From Gammaproteobacteria bacterium (GTDB taxonomy: Bacteria; Pseudomonadota; Gammaproteobacteria; SZUA-229): DNA of 51,550 nt. The position numbers were made by a program, and so were the translations under genes. Below the pieces are notes generated by a model. It did not search any database. It had not been told where the DNA came from and saw only the letters and a list, made by a program, of their open reading frames with translations. The first letter of the stretch is position 1; every line of letters starts with the position of its first letter. Location of the stretch: positions 1 to 51,550 of the forward strand of contig JAOUKT010000014.1 in the NCBI GenBank assembly GCA_029882395.1. The letters are read 5' to 3'. Shown here piece by piece: positions 32,796-41,613 of this stretch.

Positions 32796-33026
32796 ATGAG
32801 CTCATTTGATTCAGAGTTAGACGCTAAAGGCTTAAACTGCCCATTACCTATTTTACGTGCTAAGAAAGCCATTGCTGCTTTGGCGAGTGGTCAAACACTG
32901 AAAATTGAAGCAACTGACCCAGGTTCTGTGAAAGACTTCGAAGCTTTCTGCAAGCAGACTGGTAACGAGCTGGTTTCTAGTGCAGAAGAAGGTGGAAACT
33001 TCATCTTCTTCATCAAAAAATCTTAA
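32796..33026 (+). CDS. TusA-like sulfurtransferase (sulfur-carrier protein)
   Basis: A 76-aa TusA/SirA family protein. The signature DAKGLNCPLPILRAKKAI carries active cysteine C15 in CPxP, followed by the small alpha/beta fold (TLKIEATDPGS, FEAFCKQTGNELV). TusA takes sulfur from a cysteine desulfurase and hands it to TusBCD/TusE or to other acceptors. ATCATG is preceded by CGGAGA. Proximity to the TusE-like gene supports a shared sulfur-relay role, although each seems to have its own promoter. Other SirA-family subtypes cannot be excluded. Confidence 0.88.
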   Translation: MSSFDSELDAKGLNCPLPILRAKKAIAALASGQTLKIEATDPGSVKDFEAFCKQTGNELVSSAEEGGNFIFFIKKS

Positions 33027-33037
33027 ATTAAGACTTT

Positions 33038-33685
33038 TTGATAGCCCTGCGTTTGGGGCTGACTGTTATTGTGGCAACGGCCTCAAATAAACGATTATCA
33101 GCCCCCGAACGCAGGTCTAGCCTTATTAATGCTGCAAAAGCCCTGTTTGCAGATAAAGGTTTTCATGGTGTATCAATTGACGAGATTGTAACCGCTGTGG
33201 GAGTCAGCCCGGCAATTCTTTACCGGCATTTCAAATCCAAAGACGAACTATATGCTGCTGTTTTGCAGGATTTCTCCTGCCAGCGCGAAAGTTATGTCGA
33301 TACCATTATCAATTCAGATGCTGATTTTGAGGCCGTGCTGCGCGGTATAACACGCGTTTTTATTGACAGCATAGTCTGTCAACCGGATCTTTTAAAAATA
33401 GAGTTATACAGTATTCTGGAAGGGCATGAGGCGCATCGAGAGTTTTTCCTCAACCGGTGGAAGACCTTTACAGACTACATTGAGTACAGCTTAAATGAAC
33501 TGCAATCTAAAGGGCGCTTGCCTAAAATAGACAGTAAAGCCTCGGCGCTGATGTATCAGGGCATGTTGAGAGAAGTGCTGTTGTTAAAGTGTTTGCAGCA
33601 ATCGGAACATCTCAAAGATTACAGTTTGCAGGAGTTGTTAGATAAAATGATTAGCCAGTTTATCAAGAGCCTTGAGTTAAATTAA
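33038..33685 (+). CDS. TetR/AcrR-family transcriptional regulator
   Basis: About 205-215 aa. The helix-turn-helix lies at about residues 45-75 (GFHGVSIDEIVTAVGVSPAILYRHF), preceded by INAAKALFADK, the standard TetR DNA-binding domain; the remainder is an all-helical ligand domain of unknown effector. The frame opens with TTG at 33038, 11 nt after the TusA-like stop. A GTG at 33071 (VATASNKR) is an alternative start closer to the usual N-terminal length. No obvious palindromic operator was found beside it. Confidence 0.88.
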   Translation: MIALRLGLTVIVATASNKRLSAPERRSSLINAAKALFADKGFHGVSIDEIVTAVGVSPAILYRHFKSKDELYAAVLQDFSCQRESYVDTIINSDADFEAVLRGITRVFIDSIVCQPDLLKIELYSILEGHEAHREFFLNRWKTFTDYIEYSLNELQSKGRLPKIDSKASALMYQGMLREVLLLKCLQQSEHLKDYSLQELLDKMISQFIKSLELN

Positions 33686-33692
33686 CCACAGT

Positions 33693-34304
33693 TTGCACAA
33701 AGAGAAAGCCTTAATTATTTTTGCCAAAGCGCCTGTTGCCGGTAAAGTTAAAACCCGCCTGATACCTTATTACAGCCCGGCTGAGGCCGCTCTTATTCAC
33801 CAGCAACTGCTGGAATACGCCGTTGCAAATTTAGTACAGCTGCCGGGCGTTGATGTCATGTTGCATTGCGCGCCTGATCAAAATCATCACTTCTTTAAAT
33901 ACCTGGAAGCAGAATACAATATTAAGCTTGATGATCAGCCTTCTGGCGATCTTGGGCACAAAATGTCGACAGCCTTAAGCCGGGCTCTGTTGGAGTATAA
34001 AAAAGTTGTGCTGATCGGTGCGGATATTCCGGCAATTGATATTCCATATATAGAGAGCGCATTTGAAAAGCTTGAGCATCAGCCGACAGTGATTGGCCCG
34101 GCTGAAGACGGCGGTTATGTATTGGTTGGCCTAACGCAATCCAGGCCCGCTATGTTTGAGGGGGTTGAGTGGGGCAGTTCAAAGGTCTTGCAACAAACCA
34201 TTGAAAAGCTGCAGCCTGAAATGCCTGTGTTGCTGGATACGCTATGGGATGTAGACAGGGCAGAGGATGTAGAGCGATTTTTACAGCTTAGAAAAGACCG
34301 CTGA
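33693..34304 (+). CDS. DUF2064/TIGR04282-family nucleotidyl- or glycosyltransferase
   Basis: A 203-aa GT-A-like protein. Family features are ALIIFAKAPVAGKVKTRL at the N-terminus, VLIGADIPAI (about 109-118) with the acidic metal site, and GPAEDGGYVLVGL. These resemble CofC/MobA-type nucleotidyltransferases and TIGR04282 glycosyltransferases. The start is TTG at 33693, 7 nt after the TetR stop; no better start is seen without losing the conserved N-terminal strand. It probably forms a short operon with the TetR gene. The frequently associated TIGR04283-like enzyme lies upstream at 31453. Confidence 0.82.
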   Translation: MHKEKALIIFAKAPVAGKVKTRLIPYYSPAEAALIHQQLLEYAVANLVQLPGVDVMLHCAPDQNHHFFKYLEAEYNIKLDDQPSGDLGHKMSTALSRALLEYKKVVLIGADIPAIDIPYIESAFEKLEHQPTVIGPAEDGGYVLVGLTQSRPAMFEGVEWGSSKVLQQTIEKLQPEMPVLLDTLWDVDRAEDVERFLQLRKDR

Positions 34305-34352
34305 TGGCAGATAGCGCAGGTTACGGTTATCGAGCCGATGTAACTGCTTTAC

Positions 34353-35000
34353 TTAGAAATGCTGATTTATTTGTTCAGGCAGATCAATCAGCGCATCGGC
34401 CCCCCAGGAGTTGATGTCTTCCCATTCACCGATGTAGCCATAGGTCGCTATAATGGTTTTCATATTGGCGTTGTTACCGGCTTCTATGTCACGTCTGGCA
34501 TCACCAATGTATACACATTCAGCCGCTTTGGCACCCATTAAATCACAGGCATGGTACATAGGCTCGGGGTGAGGCTTTCTTTGCGCTGTGGTATCGCCAC
34601 TTACCATGCAGCCGCATCTTTCAGCCAGGCCCATTGAGATCAGCAGTGGTTCGGTTAACCAGGAAGGCTTATTGGTAACCACTCCCCAGTTCCTGCCCGA
34701 TTGTTCAATCTGTTCTAACAATTTATCCATGCCCGGGAAAAGGCATGAAAGGACGTGAATGTTTTGCTGGTAGATTTCAAGATAACGTTTTTTTAATTGT
34801 TCTAAACGAGTGAATTGCAGATCGTTGCCAAAGCCCAGTTTTACCAGTGCTTCACTGCCATTAGACACATGAGGGCGGATAATATCATGAGATAAGCTTT
34901 GCTGGCCCTGTTCTTCAAGCAACAGGTTGAGTGAGTGAGCCATGTCCGGAGCGGTATCGACCAGTGTGCCGTCGAGGTCGAATAAGATGGTTGTGATCAT
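34353..35000 (-). CDS. HAD phosphatase, Gph/MupP type
   Basis: A 215-aa HAD-superfamily phosphatase. Motif I is FDLDGTLVDT (nucleophile and acid/base aspartates D8 and D10), motif II lies in GVVTNKP, and motifs III/IV are in KPHPEP and YIGDARRDIEAG. It may be phosphoglycolate phosphatase (Gph), but its position directly after ubiG and an amidohydrolase matches the Pseudomonas mupP locus, where the product dephosphorylates MurNAc-6-phosphate in cell-wall recycling. Sequence alone does not separate the two. It begins 6 nt after ubiG. Confidence 0.85.
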   Translation of the reverse strand: MITTILFDLDGTLVDTAPDMAHSLNLLLEEQGQQSLSHDIIRPHVSNGSEALVKLGFGNDLQFTRLEQLKKRYLEIYQQNIHVLSCLFPGMDKLLEQIEQSGRNWGVVTNKPSWLTEPLLISMGLAERCGCMVSGDTTAQRKPHPEPMYHACDLMGAKAAECVYIGDARRDIEAGNNANMKTIIATYGYIGEWEDINSWGADALIDLPEQINQHF

Positions 35001-35006
35001 TGTATT

Positions 35007-35714
35007 TTAATCACAAGGCTGGATATTGTGAGTCATATAATTCACGCTGACGTCACGGCTTAATTTGTAAACTTTAGTCAGCGGGTTATAGCTGAGCCCG
35101 GTAATATCTTTAAGCTCTAAACCAGCTTCTCTGGACCAGAGACCAAGTTCAGAAGGTTTGATGAATTTTTTGTAATCGTGAGTGCCTTTGGGCAGCATTT
35201 GTAAAATGTATTCGGCGCCAACAACAGCAAACATAAAGGCTTTAGGATTGCGATTAAGGGTGGACATAAAAACATTTCCGCCAGGTTTAACCAGTTTTTG
35301 GCAGGCGCGGATAATTGAAGCCGGGTCAGGAACATGTTCGAGCATTTCCATGCAAGTGACCACATCAAACTGCCCCGGCATTTCTTCGGCCAGTTCTTCG
35401 ACCGTGACCTGACGGTATTCCAAATCGATTTCTGCCTCCATGGCATGCAATCTGGCAACGCTGAGCGGCGCTTTACCCATGTCTATTCCGAGCACATTAG
35501 CGCCACACTGGGCCATGCTTTCGGCTAATATACCGCCGCCACAACCCACATCCAGCACTTTTTTGCCGGCTAAGCCAGCGCGCTGGTCGATATATTGCAG
35601 GCGCAGCGGATTGATTTCGTGTAAAGGCTTGAACTCGCCCTGAGAGTCCCACCAGCGGCTGGCCAGTTCTTCAAATTTTGCGATTTCTGCCGGGTCGACG
35701 TTTAATGTGCTCAT
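35007..35714 (-). CDS. ubiG: UbiG, ubiquinone biosynthesis O-methyltransferase
   Basis: A 235-aa SAM-dependent methyltransferase performing both O-methylations in ubiquinone synthesis. The N-terminus with [29 protein letters not shown] is diagnostic for UbiG. The SAM-binding motif VLDVGCGGG is at 53-61, and [11 protein letters not shown] follows. Middle gene of mtaD-ubiG-gph/mupP, 31 nt after the amidohydrolase and 6 nt before the phosphatase. Confidence 0.96.
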   Translation of the reverse strand: MSTLNVDPAEIAKFEELASRWWDSQGEFKPLHEINPLRLQYIDQRAGLAGKKVLDVGCGGGILAESMAQCGANVLGIDMGKAPLSVARLHAMEAEIDLEYRQVTVEELAEEMPGQFDVVTCMEMLEHVPDPASIIRACQKLVKPGGNVFMSTLNRNPKAFMFAVVGAEYILQMLPKGTHDYKKFIKPSELGLWSREAGLELKDITGLSYNPLTKVYKLSRDVSVNYMTHNIQPCD

Positions 35715-35745
35715 GAGGATTCTTTATCAATTATTTAAGAGTGAT

Positions 35746-37062
35746 TTAATGAGAAGCTATCTTAGCATTCCATGCCTTGGTTTTGCGGATAATTTCAGCT
35801 TCATCCAGGCGCGTCAGTGATCGTTGTTTTAACAAATGACGGCCCTTGACCCAGACATCGGTCACCTGGTCGCGGCTGGTATTATAAACCAGATGGGATA
35901 CCGGGTTGTAAACCGGCATTGATTCCAGCTGAGAAAAATCGATCGCTATCAGATCGGCCGCTTTGCCTGTTTCAATTGAGCCAATGTCATCCTGCAGGCC
36001 GAGTGCCGTAGCACCGTTGATCGTCGCCATGCGAATAATCTCATCGGCAGTGGCGCAGCTGGCATCTGCAGCAACACCTTTAGCCAGCAACGCCGCTGTT
36101 TTCATTTCGCCGAACATATCAAGGTCATTATTGCTGGCGGAGCCATCAGTACCCAGGCACACATTTACCTTCGCCTTTAAGAGTTTGGCTAGCGGACAGA
36201 AGCCTGAGGCCAGTTTCAGGTTGGATACCGGGCAATGAACCACATGAGATCCCGTTTTTGCCAGCAACTCGATTTCATCGTCGGTTAAAGCGGTCATGTG
36301 CACGGCAACCAGATTGGGAGAAACCAGGCCGATTTCATTGAGGCTCTGAAGAGGTCTTTTTTGAGTGCTTTCAAGCGCCTGATCGACTTCGGATTGAGTT
36401 TCGTGAATATGCATCGTGACGGGCAAGTCCATTTCATCTGACAACATGCGAATCTGGTTAAGCGAGGTTTCAGAAACGGTGTAGGGTGCGTGTGGAGCAA
36501 ACACGGTTTTAATACGGGAGTGTTCACGGTATTCGTCGCGCAGCCGTAAACCTTTTTCAATGTATTCTTCAGCCGTTTGTGCCCAGACTGTCGGAAAATC
36601 CAGCACGATCATGCCGATGGCTGCACGCATGCCGCTGAGGTTGACCATTTTTGCAACCACATCCGGGAAAAAGTACATATCCATGAAGCAGGTTGTACCT
36701 GAGCGCAACATTTCAGCGATAGCCAGCTCGGCACCGTCGTGTACAAATTCTTCATTGACCCACTGGCTTTCTGCCGGCCAGATATGGTTTTGCAGCCAGT
36801 CCATTAACGCTATATCATCAGCATAACCTTTTAATAAACTCATTGCTGAGTGGCTATGGCAATTGATCAGGCCCGGCATCAGTACTTTGTTACCGAGCGG
36901 GTGATGGGTTTTGGCCAGATAGCGATCATGAGCCACAGAGCTGGGCAGAATGTCGACGATTCGGCCTTTATCGACGACCACGCTGTGTTGCTCCAGAACG
37001 TCGTTGTCTTTGTTTACGGTGACAACCCAGCGGGCGTCTAATATAAGGTCAATATTATGCAT
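35746..37062 (-). CDS. mtaD: MtaD-like 5'-methylthioadenosine/S-adenosylhomocysteine deaminase (TRZ/ATZ family)
   Basis: A 438-aa amidohydrolase-fold deaminase. Metal ligands are H69 and H71 (NCHSHSAM), H218 in MHIHETQSE, a histidine near 255 and D306 in LGTDGSASNNDLDM. These match the MtaD/SsnA/TrzN branch, and 438 aa is typical. The enzyme converts methylthioadenosine or SAH to the inosine form, an alternative start to methionine salvage; MtnA, encoded at 40516, could act later after phosphorolysis. First gene of the ubiG operon. Confidence 0.88.
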   Translation of the reverse strand: MHNIDLILDARWVVTVNKDNDVLEQHSVVVDKGRIVDILPSSVAHDRYLAKTHHPLGNKVLMPGLINCHSHSAMSLLKGYADDIALMDWLQNHIWPAESQWVNEEFVHDGAELAIAEMLRSGTTCFMDMYFFPDVVAKMVNLSGMRAAIGMIVLDFPTVWAQTAEEYIEKGLRLRDEYREHSRIKTVFAPHAPYTVSETSLNQIRMLSDEMDLPVTMHIHETQSEVDQALESTQKRPLQSLNEIGLVSPNLVAVHMTALTDDEIELLAKTGSHVVHCPVSNLKLASGFCPLAKLLKAKVNVCLGTDGSASNNDLDMFGEMKTAALLAKGVAADASCATADEIIRMATINGATALGLQDDIGSIETGKAADLIAIDFSQLESMPVYNPVSHLVYNTSRDQVTDVWVKGRHLLKQRSLTRLDEAEIIRKTKAWNAKIASH

Positions 37063-37317
37063 GCGGGCAAGATACCTTTATCAAGCCAGTTTCGCAATAA
37101 TATTACAGAATAAATGCGGCGCGGAGGCGGAATCAATGTGATTTGCTTCAAGTTTTTGAGAATAATCTGCTATATACTATGAGGAAATTATGCATTGAGT
37201 ATTCGTTTAGATAAGCAGAAATAATATCTGCCGGGCTATTAATAGTTGATGCGCACTTAATAGAATAATAAATTAAATTTAGTTTTAGGTATTAATTCAA
37301 TAAAAAGGAAGCGGGAA

Positions 37318-37935
37318 ATGAAATATATTAGTCGGGTACTACTTACAGCTACGATCTGTAGCGTTCTCTTGGTGACTACAGGTTGTATGAAAAAAGGTGC
37401 GACCGTGCAGCGCGTCAGTACCGAGTCCACTACTGATTTGAGTGGTGCATGGAATGATACGGATTCTCGATTAGTGGCACAGGAAATGATTCAGGATGTT
37501 TTATCTCGTCCCTGGCTAAGCCGTTTTAATAAGAAAAAGAAAGCCGTTCCTGCGCTTATTATTGGACGTGTTCGTAACTTGAGTCATGAGCATATCAATA
37601 CACGAACTTTTATAAATGATATGGAAAAAGCATTAATTAATTCGGGTGAAGTGGATTTTGTGGCGTCGAGTTCAGAAAGAAAAGAGATTCGTTCGGAAAG
37701 ACGTGATATGGATATTAATGCTTCTGATGCCACTCGAAAAGAAGCTGGCCAGGAAAAAGGGGCTGATTTCATGCTCAAAGGTACAATCAATACCATCGTT
37801 GATGCAGTGGCTGGCAAACATGTTCGTTTCTATCAGGTGGATTTAACGCTAATCGATCTGGAAAATAATCGTAAAGTCTGGGTTGGTCAAAAGAAAATAA
37901 AAAAAGCAGTGGCTCGCGATTCGTACCGCCTGTAA
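37318..37935 (+). CDS. LpoB-like outer-membrane lipoprotein (penicillin-binding protein activator)
   Basis: A 205-aa lipoprotein; the lipobox VTTGC gives lipidated C23. The mature domain matches LpoB (TIGR02722/COG3417): ESTTDLSGAWNDTDSRLVAQEMIQDVL, ALIIGRVRNLSHEHINTRTFINDMEKALI and ADFMLKGTINTIVD. E. coli LpoB reaches across the periplasm to activate PBP1b. The disordered linker typical of E. coli LpoB is nearly absent here. AAGGA precedes the ATG. It leads a trio of lipoprotein genes. Confidence 0.88.
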   Translation: MKYISRVLLTATICSVLLVTTGCMKKGATVQRVSTESTTDLSGAWNDTDSRLVAQEMIQDVLSRPWLSRFNKKKKAVPALIIGRVRNLSHEHINTRTFINDMEKALINSGEVDFVASSSERKEIRSERRDMDINASDATRKEAGQEKGADFMLKGTINTIVDAVAGKHVRFYQVDLTLIDLENNRKVWVGQKKIKKAVARDSYRL

Positions 37936-38109
37936 TTAGCGTCATGTATTGCTGATAGAAACATGTGTTCTTGTATTGAGCACGCAGATTAAAATAAAAA
38001 AAATTTAAGTCACCTGTGTTCGGGTGACTGCTACTCATCGTACATTACATATATAACCTTACCTGTGGCCGATGTGTTGCGGGTATATAAATTACCAGCT
38101 GAGGTATTA

Positions 38110-39444
38110 ATGAAAATTCTAAATGCTAGTATGACAGCCCAGATGCCGCGGCTATTGTTTTTGCTGATGTTGTCAGGCTTATTCGTCTTACAGGGCTGCT
38201 CTCATTACGGAGCAAAGACCAAGGGTGTGAGAGCAAAACTGGAATCAGGTCGCCCTGATCTGGCACTGCGCGAGTTTGAACAACAGTCGCACGATAGCAG
38301 CGATAAAGTACTGACCTATCTGCATAAAGGCATGCTAAAGCGCATGACAGGCGAGTATCAGCAAAGCAATAAAGATTTTGAAGTGGCAAAAAAAGAAATG
38401 GAAGATCTTTATACTACCAGTATTACAAGATCAGTTGGCAGCGCGGTCGTCAATGACACCGTCAGAGAATACGCGGGTGACCGTTATGAACAAGTGCTGA
38501 TTCATTCTTATATGGCATTAAATTATATTGCAATTGGGCAGATTGATAGTGCGCGTGTTGAAATTCTTCAGGCTGATGTAAAGATGCGGGAATGGGGCGA
38601 AACCCCTATGGAAGACCCGTTTGTGCGTTATCTGTCGGGCATTATTTTTGAAGCACTGGGTGAATACGACCAGGCCTTAGTGGCGTACCGTAAAGCGGTT
38701 GATGTTTATAAAAAAACCATCAGTAAGCACGGTTTGCCTGTACCGATGCAGTTAAAGCACGATTTACTGAGAATGCTTTCTTATGAAGGCCTGCGAAATG
38801 AATTACACCAGTACGAATCAGAATTTGGTATTAGATTTGATGAGGCTGCGGAACAAAATAAAGGTTATTTGATTGCGATTCTCGATAATGGGCTGGGGCC
38901 GGTTAAGTCACAGCAAACCATAATGACATGGGCACCGTCAATTCGTCAGCGGTTAAAAATAGCCTTGCCCACCTATAAAGGCCGGGCTAAAGCAACACGA
39001 GCCGCTCGGGTGGCAATTGATGGTAAGCGCTATGACTTTAATACGGTAGAAAATATTGATGGCATGGCAAGAAAATCGTTAGAAGAAGAGTTGCCCGCGA
39101 TTACCGTCAGGGCTCTGGCGCGTATGGTCATAAAACATAAGACTTCTAAAGAGGCTGAAAAGCGGGGCGGCGGTTTGATGGGGCTTGCTTTTAAAATTGG
39201 CGGCATGGTATCAGAGATTGCCGATACCAGAAGCTGGTCGAGCCTGCCGCAGGAAATACAGCTAATCCGTGTTCCATTGGCGCAGGGCACCTATAACGCA
39301 GACATTGAAATAATGGGCCGTGGCGGTGTGATCGATAGCATGTCGCATGTCGTCAAGATTAAAAAAGGTCATCTGACGTTTATCAGCGATCACTGGGCCG
39401 CTCCTCGTCCAAAAAGTTTGAAGCAGGCTCAGGCCGCAAAATAA
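38110..39444 (+). CDS. COG3014-type lipoprotein with TPR-like repeats
   Basis: A 444-aa lipoprotein with lipobox VLQGC (C30). Residues about 40-250 are helical with TPR-like patterns (LALREFEQQ, TYLHKGMLKRMTGEYQQSNKDF, SGIIFEALGEYDQALVAYRKAV). The C-terminal half has beta-rich segments. Annotated only as COG3014; function unknown. The frame opens at a GTG at 38065, but GAGG 5 nt before the ATG at 38110 and a proper signal peptide after it fix the start. It lies between the LpoB-like and LPP20-like genes, a trio kept together in several gammaproteobacteria. Confidence 0.82.
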   Translation: MKILNASMTAQMPRLLFLLMLSGLFVLQGCSHYGAKTKGVRAKLESGRPDLALREFEQQSHDSSDKVLTYLHKGMLKRMTGEYQQSNKDFEVAKKEMEDLYTTSITRSVGSAVVNDTVREYAGDRYEQVLIHSYMALNYIAIGQIDSARVEILQADVKMREWGETPMEDPFVRYLSGIIFEALGEYDQALVAYRKAVDVYKKTISKHGLPVPMQLKHDLLRMLSYEGLRNELHQYESEFGIRFDEAAEQNKGYLIAILDNGLGPVKSQQTIMTWAPSIRQRLKIALPTYKGRAKATRAARVAIDGKRYDFNTVENIDGMARKSLEEELPAITVRALARMVIKHKTSKEAEKRGGGLMGLAFKIGGMVSEIADTRSWSSLPQEIQLIRVPLAQGTYNADIEIMGRGGVIDSMSHVVKIKKGHLTFISDHWAAPRPKSLKQAQAAK

Positions 39445-39468
39445 TATACTGTTTGATAAGGATTCATT

Positions 39469-40506
39469 ATGGTTATGCGTAAATTTTGGCTAGTTGTATT
39501 TATTATTGCATTAACCGCCTGTAAATCTCAGGTGGTTGTGGGTAAAGGTAGCAGTGGTAAGCAGCCTGACTGGGTTAATGGTGACAGTTTTGATTACCCG
39601 CATAGTGCTTATATTGTTGGCAAAGCGTCAGCTTCTGACCGTGAAACAGCAAAAAACCGGGCACTGGCTAATCTTAGCAAAACCTTTGAGCTGAAAATTC
39701 AGGAAGAGTCTAAGGCTTTATCGGATGTCCAGTCTCGAGTAGTGAATGGCAAAGAAAGCTATACCAAGGATTCACGCTTAACCCAGAATATTACGATTGA
39801 AACGGATAAAGTACTTGAAGGCGCCAGAGTTGCAGAAATCTGGCAGGATAAAAAGCTTTTTGAGTATCATGCACTGGCTGTTCTGGAACGAAGCCAGGCT
39901 GGCAAAAACATCCGTCAGCAAATCAATAAACTGGATGAATCCACCCGCTCTGAGTTAAAAAGGGCACGCTCTAATGCTGATAAGCTATTAGCGATGGCAG
40001 CCATGAATCAGGCCTTTAAACAGCAGATGGAAAGACAAAACTTACAAAAAACCTTGAAAATTATCGATCTCAAGGGGGTAGGTAAACCATCGCAATGGAA
40101 TGTGTCCGAGATGCGTGGTGAATTAGAAAACCAGCTGTTAGCGCTTAAAATTTCAGATGAAGTGGAATCGTCTGATTTAAGCCAGCTTAATCGTTTGCTC
40201 AAAGGTGCGATGTCCCGGGCAGGCTTTCCTGCTGTAAAGGGTGCTGCCGACTTTAAACTGGTTGCCTCTTCGCAATTAACGGATGTGGGTATGCGATCGG
40301 GCTGGTACTGGGTCAGAGGCAAAATTACCGTCAAATTAATGGAGGCAAACAGCGGTAAAGTCAGGGGTACTCATACCTGGAGCTTTAAAACCTCGGCAAA
40401 TTCCAAAGATGTTGCGGTATCAAGACTGGTAACAAAAGCGGATAAAGCGATGAAAGATGACATGAAAAAAGTTATATTAGACTTTGCGACATCCGTAGGC
40501 AGTTAA
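39469..40506 (+). CDS. LPP20-family lipoprotein
   Basis: 345 aa with lipobox ALTAC (C18). The LPP20-type segment (about 33-140) has PDWVNGD, YIVGKASASDRETAKNRALANLSKTFELKI and AEIWQDKKLFEYHALAVLER. The C-terminal half (about 230-340) is a beta-rich domain (FKLVASSQLTD, YWVRGKITVKLME). LPP20 was named for a Helicobacter lipoprotein; the role is not established. AAGGA lies 6 nt before the ATG. The gene closes the lipoprotein trio and runs into mtnA after 9 nt. Confidence 0.82.
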   Translation: MVMRKFWLVVFIIALTACKSQVVVGKGSSGKQPDWVNGDSFDYPHSAYIVGKASASDRETAKNRALANLSKTFELKIQEESKALSDVQSRVVNGKESYTKDSRLTQNITIETDKVLEGARVAEIWQDKKLFEYHALAVLERSQAGKNIRQQINKLDESTRSELKRARSNADKLLAMAAMNQAFKQQMERQNLQKTLKIIDLKGVGKPSQWNVSEMRGELENQLLALKISDEVESSDLSQLNRLLKGAMSRAGFPAVKGAADFKLVASSQLTDVGMRSGWYWVRGKITVKLMEANSGKVRGTHTWSFKTSANSKDVAVSRLVTKADKAMKDDMKKVILDFATSVGS

Positions 40507-40515
40507 TTAATAATT

Positions 40516-41571
40516 ATGAACCCGTTACATGATTCGATTCGGGCTATCTTCTGGAAAGAAGATGGCCTTTATTTACTAGACCAGCGTAAACTTCCCCAGC
40601 AAAAAACACAGCTGCATCTTACGAGCGCAATGGCTGTGGCGGCTGCGATTCGGGATATGGTCGTGCGTGGCGCGCCGGCAATAGGTATAACAGCAGCCTA
40701 TGGCGTGGTGACATCTGCCCTGGAACACCAGTCGCTTTCTTTTGATGCCTGTAAACAGCGCGTCATTGAGGATATAGCTGTGTTGGCAGAGTCGAGGCCG
40801 ACAGCCATCAATCTGTTTTGGGCACTGGACAAAATGACATCATGTTTAGAATCAGTACACAGCAATCAGCATGATCTGATTCAGGCACTGTTGCAACAAG
40901 CCCGGCTTATCCATGAAGAAGATATTGCCGCTAATTATAAGATGGGCGAATATGGCGCGTCTTTATTGCCGGCGGACGCAGCTGCGGTACTTACCCACTG
41001 TAATGCAGGAGCGCTTGCTACCGGTGGTTACGGTACTGCATTAGGCGTTATTCGCAGCGCCTACCGCGCGGCTAAGATTAAACAGGTTTTTGCTGATGAA
41101 ACACGGCCCTGGATGCAGGGCGCTCGTCTCACCGCCTGGGAACTCGTAGAAGATGAAATTCCTGTCACCTTGTTATGTGAAGGAGCCGCAGCCAGCTTGA
41201 TGGCACAGGGTAAGGTGAGCTGGGTTATTGTTGGCTCTGATCGAATAGCGGCTAATGGTGATGTGGCGAATAAAATTGGCACCTATTCACTGGCAATTCT
41301 GGCAAGGCATCATGGCGTGAAATTCATGGTTGCGGCACCGACCTCAACAATCGATATGCACACAGCAACCGGTAACGATATTCCGATTGAACAGCGTGAT
41401 GTCGAGGAAGTGTTAGGCTGTGGTTCTGAACGCATCGCTGCCGATGGTGCCACGGCCTGGAATCCTGCTTTTGATGTCACGCCTGCCGGCCTGGTCGATG
41501 CGATTGTTACCGAAAAAGGTGTGATTGAGAAGCCAGATATCGACAAAATGAAAATGCATATGTCTTTGTGA
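40516..41571 (+). CDS. mtnA: MtnA, methylthioribose-1-phosphate isomerase
   Basis: A 351-aa member of the eIF2B-like family, converting methylthioribose-1-phosphate to methylthioribulose-1-phosphate in methionine salvage. Signature segments are VRGAPAIGITAAYG, LTHCNAGALATGGYGTALGVI with the catalytic cysteine, ADETRPWMQGARLTAWEL and GSDRIAANGDVANKIGTY with the catalytic aspartate. Length is standard. It follows the LPP20 gene by 9 nt. With the MtaD-like deaminase at 35746 this suggests salvage of methylthioadenosine, but later steps (MtnB, MtnC, MtnD) are not in the window. Confidence 0.95.
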   Translation: MNPLHDSIRAIFWKEDGLYLLDQRKLPQQKTQLHLTSAMAVAAAIRDMVVRGAPAIGITAAYGVVTSALEHQSLSFDACKQRVIEDIAVLAESRPTAINLFWALDKMTSCLESVHSNQHDLIQALLQQARLIHEEDIAANYKMGEYGASLLPADAAAVLTHCNAGALATGGYGTALGVIRSAYRAAKIKQVFADETRPWMQGARLTAWELVEDEIPVTLLCEGAAASLMAQGKVSWVIVGSDRIAANGDVANKIGTYSLAILARHHGVKFMVAAPTSTIDMHTATGNDIPIEQRDVEEVLGCGSERIAADGATAWNPAFDVTPAGLVDAIVTEKGVIEKPDIDKMKMHMSL

Positions 41572-41613
41572 TCTGATCCCCATTTCCATTTCTTATTCGT
41601 TGTCACCAATAAC

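Noticed and set aside
31453..34304. Arsenosugar biosynthesis cluster
   Set aside because: Two transferases resemble families given that label, but no arsM or arsS radical-SAM gene is present.
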